Source of the DNA: Halorubrum saccharovorum DSM 1137
Lineage (GTDB): Archaea; Halobacteriota; Halobacteria; Halobacteriales; Haloferacaceae
Assembly: GCF_000337915.1 (NCBI RefSeq)
Contig: NZ_AOJE01000011.1
Span: 119,456 to 183,455 of the forward strand
Length of the DNA stretch: 64,000 nucleotides
Direction of reading: 5' to 3'
Of the stretch, positions 36,469-45,169 are shown in pieces (position 1 is the first letter of the stretch; every line of letters begins with the position of its first letter). The notes under the pieces are model-generated. The model worked only from the letters and a program-made list of their open reading frames with translations, searched no databases and was not told the DNA's origin. The position numbers and the translations under genes were made by a program.

Positions 36469-37527
36469 ATGCCGAAGGCGACCCTCACCCGGCGCGGCCG
36501 CGTCGTCGGCGCGGTCTGCGTGCTCGGCGGCCTGCTGGGGCTGGCGGCGGGCGGACGCGCGCTCGACGCGGTCGTCCTCCCGGGGATCGTCGCGCTCGCC
36601 GCCGGCTACGTTCAGTTGGCGCGGGTCGAGGACCCCGAGGTGCGGCGGGTCCCGCCGGCGGACGGGTTCGTCGGCGAGCGCGCCGAGGTCCGTCTCGAGC
36701 TCCGACCCGCGACCGCGGGGGCGTCCGGGACCTTTCTGGCGGCGATCGACGACGACACGGACGACGGGCTGGAGGGCCCGGAGGCGCCGATCCGCGCGTC
36801 GATCGGAGGGGGCTCGGTGACGTATCGGGTCCGGTACCTGCGGCGGGGAGAGCGCAGGCTGGGGCCGACCAGAGTGACCGCGACGGACGTGTTCGGGCTC
36901 TTCGACCGCGAGGTGGTCGTCGACGACACGGACGCGGTGATCGCGTATCCGACCTGCCACCCGATCCCGGCGCGGTTCCGGCGGGCGCTGTACGCCGACG
37001 ACGCGGTCGGCGTGAGCCGGCAGCGCGAGGAGTTCGACCGGTTGCGGGAGTACGCGCGCGGCGACGCCCTCCGGGACGTACACTGGCCGACGACCGCGAA
37101 GCGCGACGAGATCGTGGTCAAGGAGTTCGCCGCCGAGACGCGGCGCGGACGGGTGTCGATCGCGGGCGGGACGGCCGGCGAGCGTGAGGGGGCCGACGCC
37201 CTCGCGAGCGCGGCCGCCAGCCTCGCGCTCGCCTTGCTCGACGACGGGGTCCCCGTCGATCTGACGCTGCCGGCGGGGAGCGTGTCGGTCCTCCCGGGCC
37301 CACAGGGGCGACGCGCCGCGCTCGAACTGGCCGCGGTGACCGGTCCCGGCGCGGTCGCCGTCGACGACGCCGACGTGGAGGTGATCGCCGACGCCGACGG
37401 CGCTCGATATCGGACCGGGGGGCGAACCGTCGCCGTCGACGACCTCCGGGCGTCCGCGGGCGAGGGCGAAGAACCGGCGGACGCGGAGCTCCCGGCTCGC
37501 CCCGAACCGGAGGCGGGCGGGCGATGA
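36469..37527 (+). CDS. DUF58 domain membrane protein
   Basis: A 352-residue protein with two N-terminal helices (VVGAVCVLGGLLGLAAGG and AVVLPGIVALAAGYVQL) and a soluble part with the DUF58 signature FDRLREYARGDALRDVHWPT followed by KRDEIVVKEF. DUF58 proteins are partners of MoxR ATPases and contain a VWA-like fold. It starts 4 bases after moxR and overlaps the transglutaminase gene by 4 bases, so the three are cotranslated. Confidence 0.9.
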   Translation: MPKATLTRRGRVVGAVCVLGGLLGLAAGGRALDAVVLPGIVALAAGYVQLARVEDPEVRRVPPADGFVGERAEVRLELRPATAGASGTFLAAIDDDTDDGLEGPEAPIRASIGGGSVTYRVRYLRRGERRLGPTRVTATDVFGLFDREVVVDDTDAVIAYPTCHPIPARFRRALYADDAVGVSRQREEFDRLREYARGDALRDVHWPTTAKRDEIVVKEFAAETRRGRVSIAGGTAGEREGADALASAAASLALALLDDGVPVDLTLPAGSVSVLPGPQGRRAALELAAVTGPGAVAVDDADVEVIADADGARYRTGGRTVAVDDLRASAGEGEEPADAELPARPEPEAGGR

Positions 37528-39866
37528 GCGGACGAACGCCCGGAAACGGGCGGCGACGAACTACCGCCAATCGCCACCGAGCGTCGGGGGAGCCACCGGA
37601 CCTCGGCCGCGAGGAGGCCGACGCCCCCGCCGACGACTGGAGCGGGTTCGCGGATCCCGCGATCGTCGGCGTCGCGCTCGTCACCGCGGCGTACCTCGGC
37701 GTGTTCTTCGAGGCGACTAACGTGGTCGGCGGGACGGCGCGGACCGCCGCGGCCGTCGCGGTCGCGGGAGTCGCCGGCGCGGTCCTCTCGCGCGTCGTCG
37801 CCGAGCGCACCGCCGTCCGGCTGACCGCGGTCCTCTTCGCCGCGGGGCTCGCCGGCTACTACTTCGCGGTCCCCGCGAGCCGGCGGGCGCTCTTCTCGGT
37901 CGAGAGCGTCGCGCTCGACGTGGTGTCGCTTCTGACCGGGCTCTCGATCCTCCGACTCGCGCTCGCGGACGTGTGGGTGCTGGCGGTCGCGCCGGTGCCG
38001 ACGTTCCTCGTCGCGTACCTCGCCGGCCGAGGGCGACACGCCGGGGCCACTGCGGTCGCCGGCGGCGCGCTCGGATTCCTCGTGTGCACCGGCGACGCCG
38101 GGGGGCTGGCCGCGCTGATCGGCGTCGTCGGCGCCGCGCTCGCCGCCGGGCTCTCGACGCTGTCAACGCTCGACGCGCTACGGAGCCACGGCGACCAGTT
38201 CGCCGCCGTGCTGGCGGCGATGGTCCTCGTGAGCGCGACGGTCACCGTGCTGCCGGCGGGCGCGGCGCAGCCGTGGACGGCCGACCGCGGCCAGACGCTG
38301 GAGTCGTCGCTCGGCGCCGGCGACGAGGTGGAGGTGGTCGGACAGACGCGGCTGTCGCCCGAGGTGCGGTACGAGATCGAGAGCCCGGTCGAGTCGAACT
38401 GGCACGTCGCCGCCTACGACACCTACACCGGCGACGGCTGGGTGCGGTCCGGCGAACGGTCGACGCTGGAGGGATCGCTCGACGGCCCGCCGGGCGAGAC
38501 GACGACGGCGAACGTCACCGTCACCCCGCAGGTGAAGTCGACGGCGCTGCCCGCGCCGTGGCAGGCCGTGGACGTGCGCGGCTCGGGCGCCTCGACCGCG
38601 CAGGTCGACGAGCGCGGAGCGCTCCGGCTCGGCGCCGCGCTGCGTCCCGGCGAGACGACGACCGTCGAGAGTCGGGTGCTCGACGCGGAGCCCGCGGCGC
38701 TCCGGAACGCCAGCGCGGAGTACGACCCCGCGATCGAGGAGCGGTACACCCAGCTCCCGGAGAGCACGCCCGACCGCGTCGGCGAGCGCACCGAGGCGAT
38801 CGTCGAGGCGGCGGACGCCGAGAACCCCTACGATCAGGCCGCCGCGATCGAGCGGTACCTGATCGAGGAGTACGACTACTCGCTCGCCGTCGAGAAGCCC
38901 GAGGGCGACGTGGCCGACGCGTTCCTCTTCGAGATGGACGCCGGCTACTGCACCTACTTCGCGACGACGATGGTCGCGATGCTGCGTTCGCAGGGGATCC
39001 CGGCGCAGTTCGCGACCGGCTACTCCGAGGGCGAGCGGGTCGGCGAGGACCGATACGTCGTCCGGGGACAGGACGCCCACGCGTGGGTGAAGGCGTACTT
39101 CCCGGGGCACGGCTGGGTCGAGTTCGACCCGACCCCGCCGAGCGAGCGCGAGGAGGCCCGGAGCGAGCGCCTCGCCGAGGCTCGCGAGAGCGGCGATGCG
39201 GACGTCGACGCCGAGGGGGCGGAGCCGAACGGCGAGCCGACGCCCGCCCCGGAATCCGGCACGACCTCCGGGTCGGAAGACGAACCGCTCTCGGAGACGA
39301 ACGAGAGCAACGGGACCGCCGGCGACGGGGCGGGCGACGCCACCGGGACCGACAGCTTGCCCGCCCAAGGCGGGTTCTCACAGGAGCGACTCATCCGGAA
39401 CGGGACGCCCGCCGGCGGCGCCGATCCGGGCGCCAGCGGGGGCGACGGCGGGTTCCCGCTTCCGTCGCGGGAGGCGGTCGCGTACTGGCTGTTCGTCGTG
39501 ATCGTCGGCGTCGCCGGCGCCCGCCGGTTCGGCCTCGCGGCGCGCGCGCGCCGCGCCGTCCGGATTCGGGTGCCCTGGGGCCGCGACGAGCCCGCCGAGG
39601 ACGCGAAGCGGGCGTTCGCGGACCTGGAGCGGCTGCTGGCGCGGCGCTACCGCGAGCGGCGGCCCGGAGAGACGCCGCGGGCGTACCTCGACGACCTCCC
39701 GCTCCGCGACGGCGACGAGCGCGCGCGGACGGTCGGCGAGACGTACGAGCGAGCGGCGTACGCCGGGTCCGTGACGCGCGCGGAGGCGGACGAGGCGCGG
39801 CGGACGGTCCGCCGGCTCGCGCTGGAGCGGACGCCCGTGATCGGTCGGCTGTTCGACGGGGAGTGA
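37524..39866 (+). CDS. TgpA-type transmembrane transglutaminase-like protein
   Basis: A 780-residue protein. Residues 45-255 hold about seven membrane helices. A large exterior domain follows, with the transglutaminase catalytic triad: Cys in DAGYCTYFATTMVAMLRSQG near 475, His in GQDAHAWVKAYF near 518 and Asp in VEFDPTPPS near 534. A low-complexity acidic linker leads to a final helix (about 650) and a cytoplasmic DUF4129-like domain ending PVIGRLFDGE. It ends the MoxR-DUF58-TgpA operon, which probably modifies or remodels cell-surface proteins; substrates unknown. Confidence 0.9.
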   Translation: MSGRTPGNGRRRTTANRHRASGEPPDLGREEADAPADDWSGFADPAIVGVALVTAAYLGVFFEATNVVGGTARTAAAVAVAGVAGAVLSRVVAERTAVRLTAVLFAAGLAGYYFAVPASRRALFSVESVALDVVSLLTGLSILRLALADVWVLAVAPVPTFLVAYLAGRGRHAGATAVAGGALGFLVCTGDAGGLAALIGVVGAALAAGLSTLSTLDALRSHGDQFAAVLAAMVLVSATVTVLPAGAAQPWTADRGQTLESSLGAGDEVEVVGQTRLSPEVRYEIESPVESNWHVAAYDTYTGDGWVRSGERSTLEGSLDGPPGETTTANVTVTPQVKSTALPAPWQAVDVRGSGASTAQVDERGALRLGAALRPGETTTVESRVLDAEPAALRNASAEYDPAIEERYTQLPESTPDRVGERTEAIVEAADAENPYDQAAAIERYLIEEYDYSLAVEKPEGDVADAFLFEMDAGYCTYFATTMVAMLRSQGIPAQFATGYSEGERVGEDRYVVRGQDAHAWVKAYFPGHGWVEFDPTPPSEREEARSERLAEARESGDADVDAEGAEPNGEPTPAPESGTTSGSEDEPLSETNESNGTAGDGAGDATGTDSLPAQGGFSQERLIRNGTPAGGADPGASGGDGGFPLPSREAVAYWLFVVIVGVAGARRFGLAARARRAVRIRVPWGRDEPAEDAKRAFADLERLLARRYRERRPGETPRAYLDDLPLRDGDERARTVGETYERAAYAGSVTRAEADEARRTVRRLALERTPVIGRLFDGE

Positions 39867-39921
39867 AGCGGTCCCGGGCGGGGGGCGACCGCGCTCGCCG
39901 TGCACGGCGCTCGCACTCCCG

Positions 39922-40253
<332 letters not shown>

Positions 40254-40367
40254 CCGTCACCTAACTGTCCGTCGTCGAGCGGTTCGCGGGTTTCGGTTCC
40301 CGGATTTTTCAGTGGTTCCGTCCGACGAGCGACGGCGTAACCGATCGCGACCGGACGGATCGCATTT

Positions 40368-41231
40368 TTAAACAAGCAGCGCAGCGCGACCGGCGACGAA
40401 CGCGACCGCCGCGAGGAACGTCCCGTATTTGAACCGCCGCTGTGCCGCCGCCGGGTCGGCGAACGCCTCGTAGCAGGCGTACAGCATGACCGCGTCGGCG
40501 ACCGCGACGAGGAGGAGGTAGGCGCCGCCGAACGTCCCGGAGAGGTACGGGAGCGGGCTGGCGGCGACGGCGACGACGAGCGAGCCGGTCGCGATCCACA
40601 GGGACCGGCGCTCGCCGATCGCGACGGGGAGCGTCCGGAGCCCCTCCTCCCGGTCGCCGACCACGTCCTCGACGTCTTTGATCACCTCGCGGGCGAACGT
40701 CGAGAGCGCCGCGAGCAGCGCCAGGACGACGACCGCCCGAGGCCGCCCGACGGCGGCGCCGCCGAACAGGAACGTCGAGCCCACGAGATACGAGACGAGG
40801 GCGTTGCCGAGCCCCGGCGTCCCCTTGAAGACGGTCGTGTAGGTGACGAGGGCGACGAGGTTGACCGCGGCGATGGCGAGCGCCAGCAGCGGAAGGGCCA
40901 GCGCGAGCGCGACGGCGGCCGCGAACCAGACGCCGGAGATCCCGAGCGCGCCCCGCGGCGAGACCGCACCCCGCGGAATCGGACGGTCCGGTTGGTTGAT
41001 GGCGTCGATCTCGCGGTCGAAGTAGTCGTTGATCGCGTTGCCGGCGGCGACCGCGAACGCGGTGGTGACCGCGGCGATCGCCGCCGGGGCGAGCGCGTCG
41101 CCGGTACCGGCGACGAACGCGCCGGTCGCCGTGAGGACCGCGGCGGCGACGCAGTTGCCCGGGCGTGCCAGTTCGAAGGCTCCGCGTGCTGTCTCGCGCA
41201 CGTCGTCTTCCTCCACCGCGGCGCGGCACAT
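40368..41231 (-). CDS. Digeranylgeranylglyceryl phosphate synthase (UbiA family)
   Basis: Membrane prenyltransferase of 287 residues that adds the second geranylgeranyl chain to GGGP in archaeal lipid synthesis. The two aspartate motifs are NAINDYFDREIDAIN and IKDVEDVVGDREEG. About eight to nine helices are visible, and the overall short form fits archaeal DGGGPS rather than quinone prenyltransferases. The ATG at 41229-41231 (MCRAAVEEDDVRE) is preferred to a GTG seven codons upstream. The GGPP substrate comes from the synthase encoded at 5237-6283. Confidence 0.9.
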   Translation of the reverse strand: MCRAAVEEDDVRETARGAFELARPGNCVAAAVLTATGAFVAGTGDALAPAAIAAVTTAFAVAAGNAINDYFDREIDAINQPDRPIPRGAVSPRGALGISGVWFAAAVALALALPLLALAIAAVNLVALVTYTTVFKGTPGLGNALVSYLVGSTFLFGGAAVGRPRAVVVLALLAALSTFAREVIKDVEDVVGDREEGLRTLPVAIGERRSLWIATGSLVVAVAASPLPYLSGTFGGAYLLLVAVADAVMLYACYEAFADPAAAQRRFKYGTFLAAVAFVAGRAALLV

Positions 41232-41298
41232 AAACGGCGCGTTCTCGGGCACTGAGGATCCGCCGAGCGTCTAAGCCGCCGGCCGGACAAGCAGGTCC

Positions 41299-41928
41299 AT
41301 GGCCGAAGCCGCAGGGGACGGACGCCGGCTCCGCGTCGACCTCGACATCGATCCGAGCGACGACTGGGACTGCCCCATCGTCTCCGAGGTCCCCGACGCG
41401 AGCGACGTGGCCGTCAACGCGGTGGGTCACGAGTGCACCGTCGACGTGCAGCCGGCCGACGGCGACGGGTTGGTCCGCGCTCGCGGTGAGGTCTCCGACG
41501 ACTGCCTCTGTCGGATCTTCCAGGGGTTCGGGTGCGTCCCGCATGTCCGGCGCGTCGAGGACGGGACGATGCTCGTGACCGCCTACGTCGACGACCGGGA
41601 CACGGTCCGCGACGTGGTCGGGGAGCTCAGGGAGGTCCTCGATCACGTCCGGCTGGTCCGGCTCGCGGTCGTCGAGGGCCCGGAGGCGACCGAGCAGGTG
41701 ACCTTCGACCTCTCCGCGCTCACGCCGAAACAGCGGGAGGGGCTCGAACTCGCGGTGGTCCGCGGCTACTTCGACGGCGACCGCGACGTGGGGCTCGGCG
41801 AGCTGGCCGCCGAGCTAGGGATTAGCAAGTCCGCGCTCTCACAGCGGCTCCGGACCGCCCAGGCGAAGCTCGTCACCGACGTGTTCGACGAGATCGAAGG
41901 AGCGGAGTCGGATTCCTCCCACGGCTGA
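41299..41928 (+). CDS. HTH-10 (Bat-type) regulator with Cys-rich sensor domain
   Basis: A 209-residue regulator. The C-terminal HTH-10 domain (about 140-200) is LTPKQREGLELAVVRGYFDG followed by LGELAAELGISKSALSQRLR. The N-terminal domain contains Cys25, His44/Cys46, Cys69/Cys71 and Cys79, a possible metal or redox site. It is convergent with the radical SAM operon, which it may control. The last codons, including the stop, are formed by a CCCACGGC-TGAA-GCCGTGGG hairpin resembling an IS605/PATE end, so its C-terminus may have been altered by insertion. Confidence 0.82.
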   Translation: MAEAAGDGRRLRVDLDIDPSDDWDCPIVSEVPDASDVAVNAVGHECTVDVQPADGDGLVRARGEVSDDCLCRIFQGFGCVPHVRRVEDGTMLVTAYVDDRDTVRDVVGELREVLDHVRLVRLAVVEGPEATEQVTFDLSALTPKQREGLELAVVRGYFDGDRDVGLGELAAELGISKSALSQRLRTAQAKLVTDVFDEIEGAESDSSHG

Positions 41929-41960
41929 AGCCGTGGGCTTCCTCCTTGTTCCTCTGTGAG
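41911..41960. mobile_element. IS200/IS605- or PATE-like terminal hairpin remnant
   Basis: CCCACGGC (41918-41925), loop TGAA and GCCGTGGG (41930-41937) form a perfect 8-bp hairpin within gattcctcccacggctgaag. This sequence is like the palindromic ends of haloarchaeal IS200/IS605 elements and PATEs (from memory). No transposase or TnpB gene is near, so only a fragment is present. It could also serve as a terminator between the convergent genes. Confidence 0.5.
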
Positions 41961-42013
41961 TTTCGCGGGCGCGGGCGTCGACCGCCGCCGACGGCGGCAG
42001 TCGGACCGATAGC

Positions 42014-43243
42014 TCAGTCCGCGTCCGCCGCGGAGCCGCCCCGAACCCGACTCAGCGCCGCGTTCCCGTCGCGTTCGGCCTCGGTGAGGTAGCACTTCGG
42101 ATCGGGAGCGAACGGGTCGTCGTGGGCTGCCAGCGCGCGGAGCCGCGAGCCGCCGCGGCAGATCGACTGGTACGCACAGTCGGCGCACCGCCCGGAGAGG
42201 CGGTCCTCCCTGTTCCGGAGCCCGGAGAGCAGCGGGTTCGACTCGTCCGACCAGATCGCGCCGAACGACCGGTCTCGGACGTTTCCGGGCGAGTACCCCT
42301 GCCAGAACTGGGTGAGGTGGACGTTGCCGACGGGGTCGACGTCGGCGACGCGCTCGCCGGTGGGGTCGCCCCCGTTGCGTTCGAGGTACCGGTAGATGAG
42401 CCGCGCGCGGTCGGTCCCCATCTCGCGGTCGGCGTACTCGACGAGGTGGCCCGCGTCGGCGTAGTTGCCGACGAGCAGCGTCTCGATCTCCTCGCCCTCC
42501 TCGTGGTACTCCCGGGTGAGGTCACACAGGTCGGCGACCGCTCGCCGGGTCGCCTCCGGGCTCAGGTCCACGTCTGAGATGTCGGCGCCGCGCCCGCCGT
42601 AGTCGAGGTGGTAGAAGCAGAACCGGTCGACGCCCACGTCGACGAGCAGGTCGACGACCCCCGCCAGGTCCTCGACGTTGTGCTCGGTGATCGTGTACCG
42701 GAGCCCGGTCTTGAGCCCCACGTCGAGACACGCCTCGATCCCGCGGACCGCGGCGTCGAACGCGCCCTCCTCGCCCCGGATGCGGTCGTTGCGCTCGGGG
42801 AGCCCGTCGACCGAGACGCCCGCGTACTTGAGGCCGGCCTCCTTCAGCTCGCGAGCGCGATCACGAGTCAAGAGGGTCCCGTTCGTCGAGAGCACGGGGC
42901 GGACCCCAGCGTCGGCGGCGTGGGAGACCAGTTCGGGGAGGTCCTCGCGGACGAGGGGTTCGCCGCCGGAGAAGAGGATCACCGGCACCCCGAACTCGGC
43001 GAGGTCGTCGATGAGCGCCTTCCCCTCCGCGGTCGACAGCTCGTTCGGCGCGCCCGCCTGATCGGCGGCGGCGTAGCAGTGCTCGCAGTAGAGGTTACAC
43101 CGCTTCGTGGTGTTCCAGACGACGACCGGGCGCCGCTGTTTGTCGTCCGTGATCTGGGGCTTCTCCGACCCGTCGGCAGCGTCGTACCGGAGCCCGTCGC
43201 TCTCGGCGTCGAGGCCGCAGAGGAGCTTGCTGACGGAGATCAT
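42014..43243 (-). CDS. Radical SAM/SPASM enzyme, peptide-modifying type
   Basis: Radical SAM protein of 409 residues. The [4Fe-4S] motif is TKRCNLYCEHCYAAAD (CxxxCxxC), followed by FSGGEPLVREDLPEL and LSTNGTLL. The C-terminal SPASM-type cysteines are in GRCADCAYQSICRGGSRL and DPKCYL. The ATG at 43241-43243 (MISVSKLLCGLDAES) overlaps the partner gene stop by 4 bases (ATGA), so the two are cotranslated. It probably modifies a peptide or small protein; alternatives are AhbC/NirJ-like haem-biosynthesis enzymes, which share this architecture. Confidence 0.85.
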   Translation of the reverse strand: MISVSKLLCGLDAESDGLRYDAADGSEKPQITDDKQRRPVVVWNTTKRCNLYCEHCYAAADQAGAPNELSTAEGKALIDDLAEFGVPVILFSGGEPLVREDLPELVSHAADAGVRPVLSTNGTLLTRDRARELKEAGLKYAGVSVDGLPERNDRIRGEEGAFDAAVRGIEACLDVGLKTGLRYTITEHNVEDLAGVVDLLVDVGVDRFCFYHLDYGGRGADISDVDLSPEATRRAVADLCDLTREYHEEGEEIETLLVGNYADAGHLVEYADREMGTDRARLIYRYLERNGGDPTGERVADVDPVGNVHLTQFWQGYSPGNVRDRSFGAIWSDESNPLLSGLRNREDRLSGRCADCAYQSICRGGSRLRALAAHDDPFAPDPKCYLTEAERDGNAALSRVRGGSAADAD

Positions 43244-43623
43244 CGGGACCCCTCCGCGTCGTCGTTGTCGGCCGCGTCGGCCGCAGGCGCCCCGCCGCAC
43301 GAGACGGTCGGAGTCCCCTCGGTCTCCTTGTAGACGCGTGGCTCGTCGGCGTCGGCGGGTGCCTCCCCTCCCGCTTCGTCGCCCGCGAGCGACTCGGCGG
43401 AGTACCGGTGGGTCTCGTCGGCGGGGCACACCCACACGTCGCGGGCGTACCACGCGAAGAGCTTGCTCGCCTCCTCGTGGGCGGCGTCGGGCGTCGGCGC
43501 GGCGACGGTCCCGACGTGACGGAGCGGGTCCGTCTCCTCCTCGCGAACGAACACCTCGAAGCGTCGGCCGTCCACGGAGCGCGCTCCGCCCGATCCGCCG
43601 GTTCGGTCAGTCTTCTCGACCAT
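43240..43623 (-). CDS. rSAM-partnered small protein (Htur_1727-like), PaaB-like fold
   Basis: A 127-residue protein. Residues 20-80 (RRFEVFVREEETDPLRHVGT, PDAAHEEASKLFAWYARDVW, VCPADETHRYS) resemble the PaaB fold. The tail (about 81-127) is disordered, acidic, and contains RVYKETEGTPTVSCGG with Cys109. Haloarchaeal databases call this type an rSAM-partnered candidate RiPP of the Htur_1727 family (from memory). It overlaps the radical SAM gene by 4 bases. It may be the enzyme substrate, with the C-terminal SCGG segment as modified site, or a carrier/accessory subunit. Confidence 0.78.
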   Translation of the reverse strand: MVEKTDRTGGSGGARSVDGRRFEVFVREEETDPLRHVGTVAAPTPDAAHEEASKLFAWYARDVWVCPADETHRYSAESLAGDEAGGEAPADADEPRVYKETEGTPTVSCGGAPAADAADNDDAEGSR

Positions 43624-43858
43624 ACCCGGAGTACTCACGACCCACCGAACCCGGTTTCGAGGGTTCCCACGGCCGCGAAACGCGCCCGAACACGTTCGGA
43701 CGGCGAACGTATGAATCATATTTCGGTATATCAAATCGTCTTTCGCGTCGGATTACCGGCTTCGGGAGGCGGGACCGCCACGACGTGCGCGACGCCGAAG
43801 GATTTCGGCTCGCCTAAAAATCGAAGTCGTTATTAAGTTTTAGTCTGGCCTAAAACAT
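43624..43858. promoter_or_regulatory. Divergent region with two DtxR-like boxes and TATA
   Basis: Two tandem 14-bp sites match TTAGGCTAGCCTAA at 12 of 14 positions: TTCGGCTCGCCTAA (43804-43817) and TTAGTCTGGCCTAA (43840-43853). The second is extended to TTTTAGTCTGGCCTAAAA (43838-43855). Between them a TATA-like ttattaag (43829-43836) is about 26 bases before the ATG at 43859. The second box covers the transcription start. The side toward the radical SAM operon holds a gatatacc/aatatg AT-rich element near 43710-43735. Confidence 0.7.
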
Positions 43859-45115
43859 ATGGCAGAAGACCACGCGACGGGAGAACAGGCGGGAAAAAGC
43901 GCGCCGACTCGGCGAGACTTCGTGGCGTACGGCGGCTCGATCGCCGCCACCGGGCTGCTCGCCGGGTGTACCGACAGCACGGACGCGGGCCCGACGGGTG
44001 GGGGAGACGGTGACGCCGGAAACGAGAGCGGCGGAGGCGGGAACGACGGAGGCGGGAGCGACGGAAGTGGCGGAGACGGGACCGACGACGAGTCCGGGGA
44101 GGAATCCGCGCCCGAGACGTACACGGTGACGATGGAGCCGGTCGGATCGGTCGAGTTCGAGGGCGTCCCCGAGACGTGGGTCGCCAACAACGGGAGCTGG
44201 GCGGACATGGGGATCGCGCTCGGGCAGGCCCCGCCGGAGGCCGTGTACCTCACGTCGCGGTACCACACGCAGTATTACGACGAGATCCCGGGGCTGAGCG
44301 TCGACAAGAGCGGGATGACCTCCCTGTGGGAGAGCGAGCTGGACGTCGAGAGCTTCCTCGAACTGGGCGAGGACGCGGACGTGTTCGTGATAGATCCGAA
44401 CTTCATCCTCGGTCGGACCAGCAACTGGGAACAGGAGGACATCGACCAGATCGAGTCGGCGGGAACGCCGTTCTTCGGCAACAGCATCTTTTCACGCGGC
44501 TACGGGTGGCACGACTACGAGTACCTCTCGCTGTACGAGGCCTTCGAGAAGCTCGCCGAGGTCTTTCAGGAGCGGGAGCGCTACGAGGCGTTCGACGCGG
44601 TTCACGAGGAGTTCCTCGGCCGGGTCGACGAGATCGTTCCGCCGGAGGGCGAGCGACCGTCCGTGGCCATCATGTGGCCCCAGCCGGTCGACGAGCCCAC
44701 GGCGTTCTCCCCGTACCTCATCGACGGGGGGACGAGCTTCAAGCAGTGGCGCGACCTGGGCGTCGAGGACGCCTTCGCCACGACCGGAGTCCGAGACTTC
44801 CACAGCGACCGCGGGCAGGTCGACTACGAGACGCTGCTCGAAATCGACCCCGACGTGCTGCTGCTCCGCGGCAACGAGGCCAAGACCGAGGCCGAGTTCC
44901 GGGACACGGTGGTCTCGTTCATGGAGGACCACAACGTCGCGAGCCGGCTCACCGCCGTCGAGAACGGAGACGTCTACCGCGGGGGGTCGCTCTATCAGGG
45001 ACCGATCACGAACCTCGTGTTGACGGAGCGGGCCGCCGGTCAGGTGTACGGAGTCGACGAGGAGCTGTTCGACCGCCAGCGCGTCGCGGACATCGTCAGC
45101 GGCGACTTCGAATAG
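43859..45115 (+). CDS. Iron-compound ABC transporter substrate-binding lipoprotein
   Basis: Fe3+/siderophore-type (cluster A) binding protein of 418 residues. The N-terminus is a Tat lipoprotein signal (PTRRDFVAYGGSIAATGLLA then GC), followed by a long Gly/Asp/Ser linker (about 45-85). The mature domain shows VEFEGVPETWVANNGSWADM, NFILGRTSNWEQEDIDQIES and VDYETLLEIDPDVLLLRGNE, characteristic of FepB/FecB-like proteins. No permease or ATPase gene is near, so it must use a transporter encoded elsewhere. The two DtxR-like boxes upstream predict iron-dependent repression. Confidence 0.82.
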   Translation: MAEDHATGEQAGKSAPTRRDFVAYGGSIAATGLLAGCTDSTDAGPTGGGDGDAGNESGGGGNDGGGSDGSGGDGTDDESGEESAPETYTVTMEPVGSVEFEGVPETWVANNGSWADMGIALGQAPPEAVYLTSRYHTQYYDEIPGLSVDKSGMTSLWESELDVESFLELGEDADVFVIDPNFILGRTSNWEQEDIDQIESAGTPFFGNSIFSRGYGWHDYEYLSLYEAFEKLAEVFQERERYEAFDAVHEEFLGRVDEIVPPEGERPSVAIMWPQPVDEPTAFSPYLIDGGTSFKQWRDLGVEDAFATTGVRDFHSDRGQVDYETLLEIDPDVLLLRGNEAKTEAEFRDTVVSFMEDHNVASRLTAVENGDVYRGGSLYQGPITNLVLTERAAGQVYGVDEELFDRQRVADIVSGDFE

Positions 45116-45169
45116 GCCGGGTCGTCAGCGAGGCGCGCGTTAATACCCGCCGAGCGCTTACCGCCCGGT

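Noticed and set aside
42014..43243. Pseudo-radical-SAM protein lacking cluster cysteines
   Set aside because: The full CxxxCxxC motif (RCNLYCEHC) is present, so it should bind the SAM cluster.
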